The notes beneath the pieces are model-generated. The model made no database searches, was not told the DNA's origin, and was given only the letters and a program-made list of their open reading frames with translations. Below, piece by piece: positions 45,887-53,967 of a stretch of 64,000 nt of DNA. This stretch comes from an uncultured Mycoplasmatota bacterium (GTDB lineage Bacteria; Bacillota_I; Bacilli_A; RF39; UBA660): the NCBI GenBank assembly GCA_900548695.1, contig URLC01000003.1, positions 124,001 to 188,000 on the forward strand, given 5' to 3'. The translations under genes were made by a program, and so were the position numbers. The stretch's first letter is position 1; each line of letters starts with the position of its first letter.

Positions 45887-47363
45887 TAATTCCTAGGCCT
45901 AGAATAACTAATAATATAGAACTTGCTGCACTTGTATTTGGCACATCTACTTCTGGGTAGTTTTTAATAGTAATTTGGTGAGATACATGTTCTGGATCTA
46001 ATGTAAAAGTAATCTTTTCATCACTCTTTTTATATCCTGCAGGTGCTGAAATTTCTTCTGCTGTGTATGTTCCATCTTTTAATCCTGTAATTACATAAGG
46101 ATCAGTTGAAGAGGTAAACTTTGCTACTTCATTTCCTTCTGAATCTCTTACAACGATTACTGCTCCTGCTAAAGGTTGACCTGTAGACTCATCTATTTTG
46201 ATGATATTTACCACTCTTTCTTGAGCTTCATTATAAAACTCGACTTTTTGATCTCTATTGTTATCATCAATTGTAAATTTTACAACTTCCTTATTTAATT
46301 TATATCCTTTTGGAGCACTTTTTTCTTCAATGGTATAGGTACCATTTGGTAAGTTTTTTATCACGTGTCCTGATGTTGTAGATGTCCAACTTGTAATTAC
46401 TTTTCCATTAGAATCTTTTAAAACTAATTCTGCTCCAGCAATAGGATTACCAGTTTGTTTATCGACTTTTATAATTATTATTTTTGATGTAGAAATGGTT
46501 AAGTCAATAGAAGTACTTACATTTTCTTCTATTGGGACGATATCAGGTGGAGTAACATTTTGTTGACTTTGTACCTCTGGTTGATATTCGTATGCTTTAT
46601 AAATTTTACCGGTTCCAGATATTGTTACTTTAATATTCATTTTGCTATCTTTTACCTGATTTTCTGGTACTCTAACTCTGAATTTTTCTGAAGCACTGAA
46701 TGTTGTTTTGGCTTTACCATTTTTATCAATAGCAACTGACCCAGTTGGTGCACCGCTTAAAGATACTTTATAAGTATCTAAGTTAGTAGAAGTTACTGTG
46801 ATTTCATCAGAAACATAGTATTTTCCGTCGTCTGTGATAGTCATTACTTTATCTGAAATACTAGCACTGATAGTTGTTTTTTGATATCCTTTATTTCTAG
46901 CTTCTTTTGCTTTGGCTACTAAACTTTTTATTTGTGGTCTTAAATTATGTGGATCTGATCCGTTTGTTTTAAATGAGTTGCTTAAATTTGAGCTACCTGT
47001 TGTATCATCTAGATACCACCATAAAGCTGTTTGAGTTATGTAGTAATCTTTTAATCTCTCACCTGTAAAGCTTTTATGTGGGTAACCATTTAGCATAATA
47101 TACGCTACACCAGCATCTCTTTCACCTACTAGATAGGCTGTAGAATTTTGAGCTGTATATTTATGCATATTTAAACAATACACGTATTTTCCATCAACAG
47201 TTGTCTTGGTTGTGAAATATGTACCAGCAACATAAGCAGGAATAGATTCTGGACTTCCTAGTCTAATACTTTGCGGTACAGCATTTACTGTCGTTGTTAG
47301 AGTGCAGTAACTAACAACAGCAATTAAAAATGCAGTTAAGATTTTGGTTAATTTCTTTTTCAT
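45834..47363 (-). CDS. Cell-wall-anchored thioester adhesin with two SpaA/Cna-B domains
   Basis: 509 residues. A signal peptide (1-28) is followed by a thioester domain: Cys63 in YCLNMHK and Gln111 in ITQTALWWY, the TQxA motif, expected to form an internal Cys-Gln thioester that bonds covalently to host surfaces. A beta-sandwich linker (~165-265) leads to two SpaA/Cna-B domains (~296-380 and ~386-470). These carry the usual Lys (K299, K389) and Glu (EEKSAPKGY, EEISAPAGY) for isopeptide cross-links. The sorting signal VPNTS (474-478), hydrophobic helix and basic tail end it. Its own promoter is near-consensus. Confidence 0.93.
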   Translation of the reverse strand: MKKKLTKILTAFLIAVVSYCTLTTTVNAVPQSIRLGSPESIPAYVAGTYFTTKTTVDGKYVYCLNMHKYTAQNSTAYLVGERDAGVAYIMLNGYPHKSFTGERLKDYYITQTALWWYLDDTTGSSNLSNSFKTNGSDPHNLRPQIKSLVAKAKEARNKGYQKTTISASISDKVMTITDDGKYYVSDEITVTSTNLDTYKVSLSGAPTGSVAIDKNGKAKTTFSASEKFRVRVPENQVKDSKMNIKVTISGTGKIYKAYEYQPEVQSQQNVTPPDIVPIEENVSTSIDLTISTSKIIIIKVDKQTGNPIAGAELVLKDSNGKVITSWTSTTSGHVIKNLPNGTYTIEEKSAPKGYKLNKEVVKFTIDDNNRDQKVEFYNEAQERVVNIIKIDESTGQPLAGAVIVVRDSEGNEVAKFTSSTDPYVITGLKDGTYTAEEISAPAGYKKSDEKITFTLDPEHVSHQITIKNYPEVDVPNTSAASSILLVILGLGIIGGGIKFVQKNAKKARM

Positions 47364-47388
47364 AATATTCCCCCTCCAATTTGGCTAT

Positions 47389-47417
47389 ATTATACCACAT
47401 TGATTATAATATTTCAA
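47389..47417 (-). promoter_or_regulatory. Promoter of the adhesin-sortase operon
   Basis: TTGAAA, 17-base spacer ending TGG, TATAAT on the minus strand: both consensus boxes and an extended -10, 25 bases before the adhesin start. Confidence 0.88.
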
Positions 47418-47445
47418 GAGAAAGTTTTATTGCATAACTTCTCTT
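47416..47445 (-). promoter_or_regulatory. Imperfect inverted repeat touching the adhesin -35 box
   Basis: AAGAGAAAGTT (47416-47426) and AACTTCTCTT (47436-47445), one bulge, 9-base loop. It could be a regulator site at the -35 box or a weak terminator for the gene at 47501. Confidence 0.45.
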
Positions 47446-47500
47446 TCTAATAAATATTATATTCTCTTTTTTTTAGGTTGGAAAGGGATTTGATAAACTT

Positions 47501-47968
47501 TTATCTTATTCTTAATTGAGCATTCATATTTTTGTTATTTCCTAAAGAATTTCCACGTTCATTTACAGTTGTTTGATAATTTTCATTAGTATTATATTTT
47601 TCTAAAAATATGTTAGTTGGTATTACAATTACTAAAGTTAAAATTATAGTTAGCAAAATAGTTTCTAAGATGAAAAAAATACTTTTTTCTTCATTTTCTA
47701 GGATTTTCTCGGGCTTAATTTTGCCACCATGCGTGTAAGCAATATAGACAATAGATGCTATTAGACCAAAGCCTAAAATAATAATTACTAGTATTTGAAA
47801 GAAACTTAAGGATGGATTCACACTAATTGCCTGTGTAATACCATAGTTTTGATAAATGACTTCACCATTATGTGTAAAAGCATAATAAAGTGTGTAACTA
47901 ATTCCAATTACGGCAATTGCAATAATTAATATACAAATTCTTAAGTATTCATTTATTTTCAATTTCAA
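47501..47968 (-). CDS. Three-helix membrane protein, unknown function
   Basis: 155 residues, three hydrophobic segments (~9-30, 55-78, 100-124) and a polar, Asn-rich C-terminus. I recognise no family. The start is TTG 47968 behind GAGGAG; the nearby ATG is out of frame. It lies between the YfcE unit (terminator at 47986-48024) and the adhesin promoter, with no obvious promoter of its own, so expression may depend on read-through. Confidence 0.6.
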   Translation of the reverse strand: MKLKINEYLRICILIIAIAVIGISYTLYYAFTHNGEVIYQNYGITQAISVNPSLSFFQILVIIILGFGLIASIVYIAYTHGGKIKPEKILENEEKSIFFILETILLTIILTLVIVIPTNIFLEKYNTNENYQTTVNERGNSLGNNKNMNAQLRIR

Positions 47969-47985
47969 ATTATCATCTCCTCATA

Positions 47986-48024
47986 AATAAAATACACGCC
48001 TTTTGTGAAAAAAACGTGTATTTT
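47986..48024 (-). terminator. Terminator after the 48023 gene
   Basis: Ten-base arms AAAATACACG / CGTGTATTTT, long 16-base loop, then ATTTAT on the minus strand. Moderate because the loop is long and the tail short. Confidence 0.6.
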
Positions 48025-48424
48025 AGATAGTTTTATAATCTTTTTTTAAAGCTTTTTCGATATATGATAAATAAACGGGCAAAATATTAATCTCTTCTTT
48101 TGTTAAGTCTTTTAAGAGAATGGATTTCATTTTACAATCTTCAAACTTTAAAGAAGTTGTCTTTACCTCACAGTGAAAGTAGTAGTCAATTCCTTCTATC
48201 GTTTTCGTTTGACCTAGGTAACCAATTACTTTAATATCGAGATTTAACTTTTCATTTAAAAATTTTTTTAAGTTTTTTTCTAAAGAAAGGTTATTTTTTA
48301 TGGTTATGCTAGGTATTTCATAATAGTATATATTTTTTGTTCTTATTTTCTTAATGCTATAGAAAAGATAGACGGCTTGATTGTTGTCAGTTAAAATAAT
48401 TACTCGTAGTTTATCTTTTTTCAT
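48023..48424 (-). CDS. Small cytoplasmic protein, unknown function
   Basis: 133 residues, alpha/beta, Lys-rich, no signal or helix. Strand-like segments LRVIILTDN, YYYEIPSITI and IKVIGYLGQTKTI recall the Nudix fold, but the Nudix box is absent. The start ATG overlaps the yfcE-like stop as ATGA, so the two are translationally coupled and may work together. I cannot assign a function. Confidence 0.6.
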   Translation of the reverse strand: MKKDKLRVIILTDNNQAVYLFYSIKKIRTKNIYYYEIPSITIKNNLSLEKNLKKFLNEKLNLDIKVIGYLGQTKTIEGIDYYFHCEVKTTSLKFEDCKMKSILLKDLTKEEINILPVYLSYIEKALKKDYKTI

Positions 48425-48960
48425 TTAAGATATTCTTCCATAATGACATTATCCTCGATATCATAAATTGTTGCTTTTTCTTCATCTAAGATTAAATAAC
48501 TTGGTAAGTAACCATTTTTAGGTAAAGATATGGAACCTGGATTTAGATAGTAGTTAGTTTCTACTTTTTTTATCATTGGGACATGAAAATGTCCATAGAC
48601 TAAAATTGAATGGTCTTTATACCAATTTGTATCATTATAAATATGACCGTGGGTAATATATATATCATGATTTTCAGTCATAATTAAACTTAATTCTCTC
48701 ACAATCGGAAAATTTGAAACCATAGTATCAACTTCAGAGTCACAGTTTCCTTTTACACAGACTAGTTTATCTTTCATAGATTCTAAAAATTCGAAAACAG
48801 CTTTGATATCATAACCGTCTATCATTTTATTTCTTGGTCCAATATAATATAAATCCCCTAATACAACTAATTTATCACAATTTAAACTATTAAACTTTTC
48901 CTGGACTTTTCTTAAATTTGTTTTTATTCCATGGATATCAGATATAAACATTAATTTCAT
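48421..48960 (-). CDS. YfcE-like metallophosphoesterase
   Basis: 179 residues, single calcineurin-like phosphoesterase domain. Metal-binding motifs are SDIHGIKTN, GDLYYIG, KGNCDSE, THGHIYND and GHFHVP, in the order and spacing of YfcE/YsnB proteins, which act on phosphodiester bonds in vitro. The natural substrate is unknown. An extended -10 box lies 36 bases upstream. It ends in TGA, one of only two TGA stops in the window. Confidence 0.88.
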   Translation of the reverse strand: MKLMFISDIHGIKTNLRKVQEKFNSLNCDKLVVLGDLYYIGPRNKMIDGYDIKAVFEFLESMKDKLVCVKGNCDSEVDTMVSNFPIVRELSLIMTENHDIYITHGHIYNDTNWYKDHSILVYGHFHVPMIKKVETNYYLNPGSISLPKNGYLPSYLILDEEKATIYDIEDNVIMEEYLK

Positions 48961-48995
48961 AGGTAATTCCTTTCTTAGTCTTGCTTTTCATATTT

Positions 48996-49004
48996 ATTAT
49001 AGCA
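48996..49004 (-). promoter_or_regulatory. Extended -10 promoter of the yfcE-like unit
   Basis: TGCTATAAT on the minus strand, without a clear -35. Confidence 0.5.
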
Positions 49005-49024
49005 AATCTTCATATTCTTTCCTA

Positions 49025-49058
49025 TAAAAAAAGAAGTTTCATTAACCTCTTTTTTTCT
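49025..49058 (-). terminator. Terminator of the NMT1-type ABC importer operon
   Basis: Nine-pair stem with one mismatch (49030-49038 with 49044-49052), overlapping the stop codon, T tract on the minus strand. Confidence 0.7.
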
Positions 49059-49842
49059 TAATAAGTTTTTCCAAACAATCAATTACAAAATACATAATAT
49101 AAGAAATCACTCCTAATATTACGACTCCTGTAATAACTAAATTTATGTTAAAAACTTGTGAACCATACATAATTAAATAACCTAAACCACTTTTTGAAAC
49201 TAATAATTCACCCATAATTACACCAATTAATGACATAGAAATATTTATTTTTAAAGCACTTATTAAACTTGGAATATTACTTGGTAAAACTGCTTTGGTA
49301 AATATTTGCATTTTTGTTGCTTTAAAAGATTTTAATAAAGTAATATAGCTTTCACTTGTTTCTTTGAAGCCTTGATAGATAGTGATTATAGTTACAAAGA
49401 TACTAATTAATAAGGCCATAAATATAATTGAATTAGTACTTGCTCCTACCCAAATAATTATTAATGGTCCTAATGCTACTTTAGGAAGAGAATTTAATAT
49501 TGTTAAGTAAGGATCAATTATTTTAGCAATTACTTTATTACTCCACAAGATAAGGGCAACAATAAAACCTATTATTGTTGCGACTATGAAACTAATTAAT
49601 ACTTCATATAAGGTAACTCCAACATGAACAAATAAAGTACTATCTTTTGCTAATTCATAAATTGTTACTGCTACTTTAGATGGTGATGATGATAAAAAAG
49701 TATTAATTAGTTCTAGTCTAGATAAAAGTTCCCAAATAATTAAAAAGCAAATAATAATCAAAACTCGAAAGAAGCAAATTATTCTTTTTTCTTTTCTTTG
49801 CTTTTTTAAATATAAGAGATGTTCATTACTATATGTGGACAT
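49042..49842 (-). CDS. NitT/TauT-type ABC importer permease (SsuC-like)
   Basis: 266 residues with six membrane helices, binding-protein-dependent transport family. The cytoplasmic coupling loop is YITLLKSFKATKMQIFTKAVLPSNIPSLISAL, holding the EAA-like motif. It forms the channel of an importer with the ATPase and binding protein encoded upstream. Start ATG 49842 (GGAGGG before it) lies inside the ATPase gene, 14-base overlap. The substrate could be a sulfonate, nitrate or a pyrimidine/thiamine precursor; the sequence does not decide. Confidence 0.9.
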   Translation of the reverse strand: MSTYSNEHLLYLKKQRKEKRIICFFRVLIIICFLIIWELLSRLELINTFLSSSPSKVAVTIYELAKDSTLFVHVGVTLYEVLISFIVATIIGFIVALILWSNKVIAKIIDPYLTILNSLPKVALGPLIIIWVGASTNSIIFMALLISIFVTIITIYQGFKETSESYITLLKSFKATKMQIFTKAVLPSNIPSLISALKINISMSLIGVIMGELLVSKSGLGYLIMYGSQVFNINLVITGVVILGVISYIMYFVIDCLEKLIKKKRG

Positions 49843-50578
49843 CTAAATCCCTCCAAATAGAATCATAGTATTTGGAAAATTCCGGACATTTTCGATTGTG
49901 GATTGGATTTTTTTTGTTACTTAATTTTATTTCGTAAACTTTTTTTACAGTGGCTGGGCGCTTTGATAAGACGATTATTCTATCAGACATACTAATAGCT
50001 TCGGCTATATCATGAGTCACCATAATGGCTGTTTTTCCTTCTTTTTTTATAATTTTATAAATATCATCACTAATAGCCAAACGAGATTGATAATCTAAGG
50101 CTGACATAGCTTCATCTAGTAATAAAATATCGGGTTTAGTGGCAAGAGTTCTAATTAAAGCTACTCTTTGACGCATGCCCCCAGATAACCGGCTAGGATA
50201 TTCATTCATAAATTCTTCTAATCCATAAGTTTTTAACAAGTTAATTACATAGCTTTTATTTTCTTCTGTTAATTTTTTAGTAACTTCTAAACCTAATAAA
50301 CAATTTTCTAAAACTGTTCTCCATTCAAATAAAGAATCATTTTGAAGCATATAGCCAATGGTGAAGTTTCCTGTAAAAGAAATTTTACCTTTTGACTTTT
50401 CTTCTAGACCAGCAAGGATTGATAAAATTGTTGATTTACCACAACCACTGGGACCAACGATAGAAACAAATTCTTTTTCATAAACATCTAAAGATACTGA
50501 TTCTACAGCTTTCATTTCACCTTCATTAGTATGAAATGATTTCTCTAAATTAGAAATGGTTAAAATTTTATTTTTCAT
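49829..50578 (-). CDS. NitT/TauT-type ABC importer ATPase (SsuB-like)
   Basis: 249 residues. Walker A is GPSGCGKS (~43-50), followed by Q-loop YMLQNDSLFEW, signature LSGGMRQRVALIRTL, Walker B ILLLDEAMSALD and switch MVTHD. The MRQRVALIRTLATKPDILLLDE block is typical of the SsuB/TauB/ThiZ branch. It powers the importer with its permease and binding protein. It starts within the end of the binding-protein gene (11-base overlap). Confidence 0.92.
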   Translation of the reverse strand: MKNKILTISNLEKSFHTNEGEMKAVESVSLDVYEKEFVSIVGPSGCGKSTILSILAGLEEKSKGKISFTGNFTIGYMLQNDSLFEWRTVLENCLLGLEVTKKLTEENKSYVINLLKTYGLEEFMNEYPSRLSGGMRQRVALIRTLATKPDILLLDEAMSALDYQSRLAISDDIYKIIKKEGKTAIMVTHDIAEAISMSDRIIVLSKRPATVKKVYEIKLSNKKNPIHNRKCPEFSKYYDSIWRDLDVHI

Positions 50579-51566
50579 TATAAACTAAATCTTCGTATGG
50601 AACCTTTTTATCTAGAACTTTATTTCCTATCATAATATCTTGTAAATGATTGAAAGATTTCTCACTTAATTCCGTTGTTTTTGGCCATGCATTGATATCA
50701 CGATATCTTTTTACTACTTTGGTGATGTCTTCTAGTGAAGTGTCTGGAAATTGATTTATAATAGCCTTAGCTACTTCTTCATCATTATGGTTATGAACAT
50801 AGTCAAGTCCTTTTTGGATTGCTTTAGTGAAATTAGTTATTAGTTTTTTGTTTTCATTAATATAACTTTTTCTAGCAGCATAAGAAGTATATGGAACTAT
50901 TCCTCCTAATTCACCGACACTGGCAACAACGTGGCCATAACCTTGTTTTTCTATTTCTAATGCATTAGGTTCAAATAAAGTAACAAAATCACCTGTACCA
51001 CCGATAAATGCACTACTCATAGAGGCGAAATCTATTGATGTATCAATATTAATACCACTTTCTTTTCCTACACCATTTTCTTGTAAAGCATATTCTAAAA
51101 TCATAGCGGGCATACCAGCTTTTCTGCCTCCAATGATTGTTTTTCCTTTTAGATTTTCTAATGTAAAGTTTTTATAATCTTTTCTAGCAACTAGAAATGA
51201 ACCATCTTTTTGAGTTAATTGAGCAAAGGACTTTAAATAGTCTTTTTCTCCACCATTATAAACATAAATGGTTCCTTCGCTACCACAAAAGCCAATATCC
51301 GCATCTTTGGATAAAACTGCCGCCGTTACTTTATCTGCACCTGGAGTTAAAATTAATTCAACATTTATCCCATATTCTTCAAAATAGCCTTTTTCAATAG
51401 CAACATATTGAGGAGCATAAAAAATCGAATGAGTTACTTCGGCTAATGTTATTTTGGTTGTTTGTTTGTTTTTATCCTCCTTTTTATTTAAGTCAAATAA
51501 TACTAAGGCAGCTAATAAAAATACGATTAATCCCCCTAGTATTGAAACCACAATTTTCTTTTTCAT
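50568..51566 (-). CDS. NMT1/SsuA-like substrate-binding protein, membrane-tethered
   Basis: 332 residues. An uncleaved-looking N-terminal helix (~4-25) has no lipobox Cys. A two-lobed NMT1/THI5-like domain follows: HSIFYAPQYVAIEKGYFEEY, LTPGADKVTAAVLSKDADIG and TIIGGRKAGMPAMILEYAL. NMT1-like proteins bind thiamine precursors, sulfonates or nitrate. The absence of an acylated Cys is unusual in Gram-positives. First gene of the importer operon; ATG 51566 follows AAAGGAG. Confidence 0.88.
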   Translation of the reverse strand: MKKKIVVSILGGLIVFLLAALVLFDLNKKEDKNKQTTKITLAEVTHSIFYAPQYVAIEKGYFEEYGINVELILTPGADKVTAAVLSKDADIGFCGSEGTIYVYNGGEKDYLKSFAQLTQKDGSFLVARKDYKNFTLENLKGKTIIGGRKAGMPAMILEYALQENGVGKESGINIDTSIDFASMSSAFIGGTGDFVTLFEPNALEIEKQGYGHVVASVGELGGIVPYTSYAARKSYINENKKLITNFTKAIQKGLDYVHNHNDEEVAKAIINQFPDTSLEDITKVVKRYRDINAWPKTTELSEKSFNHLQDIMIGNKVLDKKVPYEDLVYNEK

Positions 51567-51624
51567 ATTTCTCCTTTCCTAACTACGGTATTATATGAAT
51601 AATATAAAAATGTGTTCAGTCTTT

Positions 51625-51651
51625 CAAAAAAAAAGAAGCTTAGGCTTCTTT
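51625..51651 (-). terminator. Terminator of the nitroreductase gene
   Basis: AAAGAAGC / GCTTCTTT stem (51632-51639 with 51644-51651), 4-base loop, long T tract on the minus strand. It touches the stop codon. Confidence 0.85.
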
Positions 51652-52147
51652 AAAACTTTTCATAATGAATCTTTTCTTCATAATAATTATTATTGGCTTC
51701 TTTTTCTCTTAGTGGATAACCTAATGAGATAGTTGCGAACACTTGATAATCCTTAGGAATATTTAAAATTGCTTTTACTTGATTACTTTTTTCAATATTA
51801 GGATATTCTCCTATCCAACAGGAACCAATCCCTAAGTTTGTTGCTTCTAATAAAATATTTTCTACTACAGCACCACAATCTGCTTGCCAGTATGGAGTTT
51901 TTATAGAATCTGCACTTGAACAAACAACAATAGCAGCATTAGCTTGTTTTAACATATGGCAATATAAACCGGTTTCACTTAAATTTGCTAATGTTTCTTT
52001 CTTTTTTATTATGATAAAATCATAAGGTTTTAAGTTATGCGCTGATGGTGCCTGCATCCCTGCTTTTACTAGCTTTTCTAGTATCTTTATGGGAATCTCT
52101 TTATCTTGATATTTTCTAATACTTCTTCTTTGATATATTGTATTCAT
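51650..52147 (-). CDS. Nitroreductase-family FMN protein
   Basis: 165 residues, a short single-domain nitroreductase. RRSIRKYQDKEIP at the N-terminus binds the FMN phosphate, with GMQAPSAHNLKPYDFIII and NLGIGSCWIGEYP as the other FMN-contact blocks. It probably uses NAD(P)H to reduce small electrophiles; the actual substrate is unknown. It starts 10 bases after the end of the zinc-ribbon protein gene, so the two share a transcript. Confidence 0.9.
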   Translation of the reverse strand: MNTIYQRRSIRKYQDKEIPIKILEKLVKAGMQAPSAHNLKPYDFIIIKKKETLANLSETGLYCHMLKQANAAIVVCSSADSIKTPYWQADCGAVVENILLEATNLGIGSCWIGEYPNIEKSNQVKAILNIPKDYQVFATISLGYPLREKEANNNYYEEKIHYEKF

Positions 52148-52157
52148 AAATTCTCCT

Positions 52158-52904
52158 TTAGTTGGGTTTTTTAGAATCTTCTACAATACTTCCACAGTAA
52201 CTACATCTAATTTTACCTCCTCTATTTACCTCATTTGGTGCACCACAGTTTTGGCAATTTACAGTGATTTTATCTTTCATATTTTTATTTTGACGATAAT
52301 TGTAATATGTAATCATCCCATCTACTCTATTTAATAAAATACCGTCAATTAAGCCTTTATCATCTAAATAGATTAAATCATTTAAAATTTGTTTTTCGAC
52401 TTCTTGTCTATTTTTATTCGTTGTTTTCGGGAGTTTGGCAGCAATTTCTGGAATTTGTAGCTGACTTCTATAAATGTATGGTCGATATTTCTGTAATAGT
52501 TTTTGGTCTTCCTGGCTACATTTATTTATTAGTCCATTGACTTCATCAATATAGTAATCTTCTTTAATTTTACGGATTTGTTTTAAATATTTTATTTTTA
52601 AAATGCACTCAGGATAAGTACAATGAGCTAGTTCGGCTATTACTTTAATATCAGTTTCTTTTTTATTTACAATTTGAGAATAAATTATTTTTATTTTTTT
52701 AACGAAATCTGGATCGTTTAGCACATCTGTTTTATAAAATTTAGTATAGTCCTTATACAAATTTTCATCAACTTTCTCCAGTTTTATCTCCTGATTTATA
52801 TTTGTAAATACATCTGTTATTTTCCACTCTTTTAATCTGTTATAAATATTTATCACTATTGTAACTACTATGATTACTATTGTTATTATATCTATATAAT
52901 CCAT
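52158..52904 (-). CDS. Membrane-tethered protein with C-terminal zinc ribbon, unknown function
   Basis: About 248 residues. One N-terminal helix (~5-22) precedes ~190 mostly helical cytoplasmic residues with two segments resembling winged-helix pieces (VIAELAHCTYPECILKIKYL, ILNDLIYLDDKGLIDGI). A zinc ribbon CQNCGAPN...CSYCGSI closes it. The winged-helix reading is tentative. ATG 52904 gives better spacing to AGGA than ATG 52907. It is first in a unit with nitroreductase. Confidence 0.7.
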   Translation of the reverse strand: MDYIDIITIVIIVVTIVINIYNRLKEWKITDVFTNINQEIKLEKVDENLYKDYTKFYKTDVLNDPDFVKKIKIIYSQIVNKKETDIKVIAELAHCTYPECILKIKYLKQIRKIKEDYYIDEVNGLINKCSQEDQKLLQKYRPYIYRSQLQIPEIAAKLPKTTNKNRQEVEKQILNDLIYLDDKGLIDGILLNRVDGMITYYNYRQNKNMKDKITVNCQNCGAPNEVNRGGKIRCSYCGSIVEDSKKPN

Positions 52905-52927
52905 CATACTTCCTACTTTCTAGTTTT

Positions 52928-52957
52928 ATTATATAGTATAAAAGATAATTTTGTAAA
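52928..52957 (-). promoter_or_regulatory. Promoter of the zinc-ribbon/nitroreductase unit
   Basis: TTTACA, 18-base spacer, TATAAT on the minus strand. Confidence 0.65.
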
Positions 52958-52984
52958 ATAATTTCAATACTACTTTCATTTATT

Positions 52985-53017
52985 TATAAAAAATCTACAT
53001 TTTAATTTATGTAGATT
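52985..53017 (-). terminator. Terminator of the flavodoxin-DUF362 operon
   Basis: AATCTACAT / ATGTAGATT nine-pair stem with an 8-base loop and TTTTTAT tail on the minus strand. Confidence 0.8.
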
Positions 53018-53032
53018 ATGGTATTACTTATT

Positions 53033-53926
53033 TTACTTATCAATATCTATTAATTCATATTTTCTACTGCCTAAGCCAATACTTTCAGCGTATGGTAAAA
53101 TATGACGACCTTCACGACTATCAATACGTTCTTTTAAAAGTTTCGCTCCAGCCTCTTGAGATTGCCAAATCATATCAATAAAAGCTTGGTCATTAGCAAC
53201 AGGGTCCAGTGATGCTACAATTCCTAAATCAGTCATGACTGGATTTGTTTGATTCTTATCACAATCACAGTCTACTGATAAAAAATTCATTATAGTTATA
53301 TAACAAATTGGTTTATTGTTTTCTCGGAAATAATCAGTAACCGATTTTGCAGATTCAGCCATTGACTCGATGAAATCTTTTTGTTTTGGTAGATTAGCCC
53401 AAGCTTCTTTAGGGTTAGTTGTAAAGCCTGCAGAATGAATATAGGCTTTACCATTTCTAGAAGCTACACCTATGGATTGGTTTTTTAAATTAGCTCCAAA
53501 GCCTCCCATAGCATGACCTTTTCCATGAGCTAAGTTTACCATGGCATCATAGTTTGATAAATGAGTCCCAACTAAATTATATTTTAAATGTTTTCCATTA
53601 TTTACAGGTATCTTCATTTCTCCTTCACTATCCATAATGTCTACCTCAGCAAAATCCATAAATCCGTGTTCTTTCGCTACTTTTAAATGTTCTTCTGTAT
53701 TTTCTCTTTTGCCATTATAAGCCGTATTACATTCTATAATAGTTCCATTTAACATTTTGACTAATGGCGCTATAATGTCTGATTTTAAATATCCTTTTGA
53801 ACCAGCTTCTCCTGTTGAAACTTTTATACCAATTTTTCCGGTAAGTTTTACCCCTAATGATTCATAAATTTTTATTAAACTCTCACTAGTAATATTTTTT
53901 GTATAATATACTTTTGCTTTTTCCAT
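53033..53926 (-). CDS. DUF362-domain protein
   Basis: 297 residues. The DUF362 core runs through most of it: IGIKVSTGEAGSKGYL, NTAYNGKRENTEEH, MVNLAHGKGHAMGGFGANLKN and NPVMTDLGIVASLDPVANDQA. It has a C-x-C pair (VDCDCDKNQ near 220), but the ferredoxin domain often fused to DUF362 is absent. The family is linked with iron-sulfur and flavodoxin/ferredoxin redox proteins, but no reaction is proven. It follows a flavodoxin gene by 41 bases on one transcript, so that may be its electron partner (inference). Confidence 0.85.
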   Translation of the reverse strand: MEKAKVYYTKNITSESLIKIYESLGVKLTGKIGIKVSTGEAGSKGYLKSDIIAPLVKMLNGTIIECNTAYNGKRENTEEHLKVAKEHGFMDFAEVDIMDSEGEMKIPVNNGKHLKYNLVGTHLSNYDAMVNLAHGKGHAMGGFGANLKNQSIGVASRNGKAYIHSAGFTTNPKEAWANLPKQKDFIESMAESAKSVTDYFRENNKPICYITIMNFLSVDCDCDKNQTNPVMTDLGIVASLDPVANDQAFIDMIWQSQEAGAKLLKERIDSREGRHILPYAESIGLGSRKYELIDIDK

Positions 53927-53967
53927 GTTATTCTCCTTTTATTGCTAGTTTACTCCATATTTTTAGT

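Noticed and set aside
48023..48424. Nudix hydrolase
   Set aside because: Overall strand pattern is vaguely similar, but the catalytic Nudix box with its REx2EE motif is absent.
51567..51649. Riboswitch (for example thiamine-related) before the NMT1-like importer
   Set aside because: The leader is only about 80 bases, half taken by the nitroreductase terminator. No conserved riboswitch core is visible.
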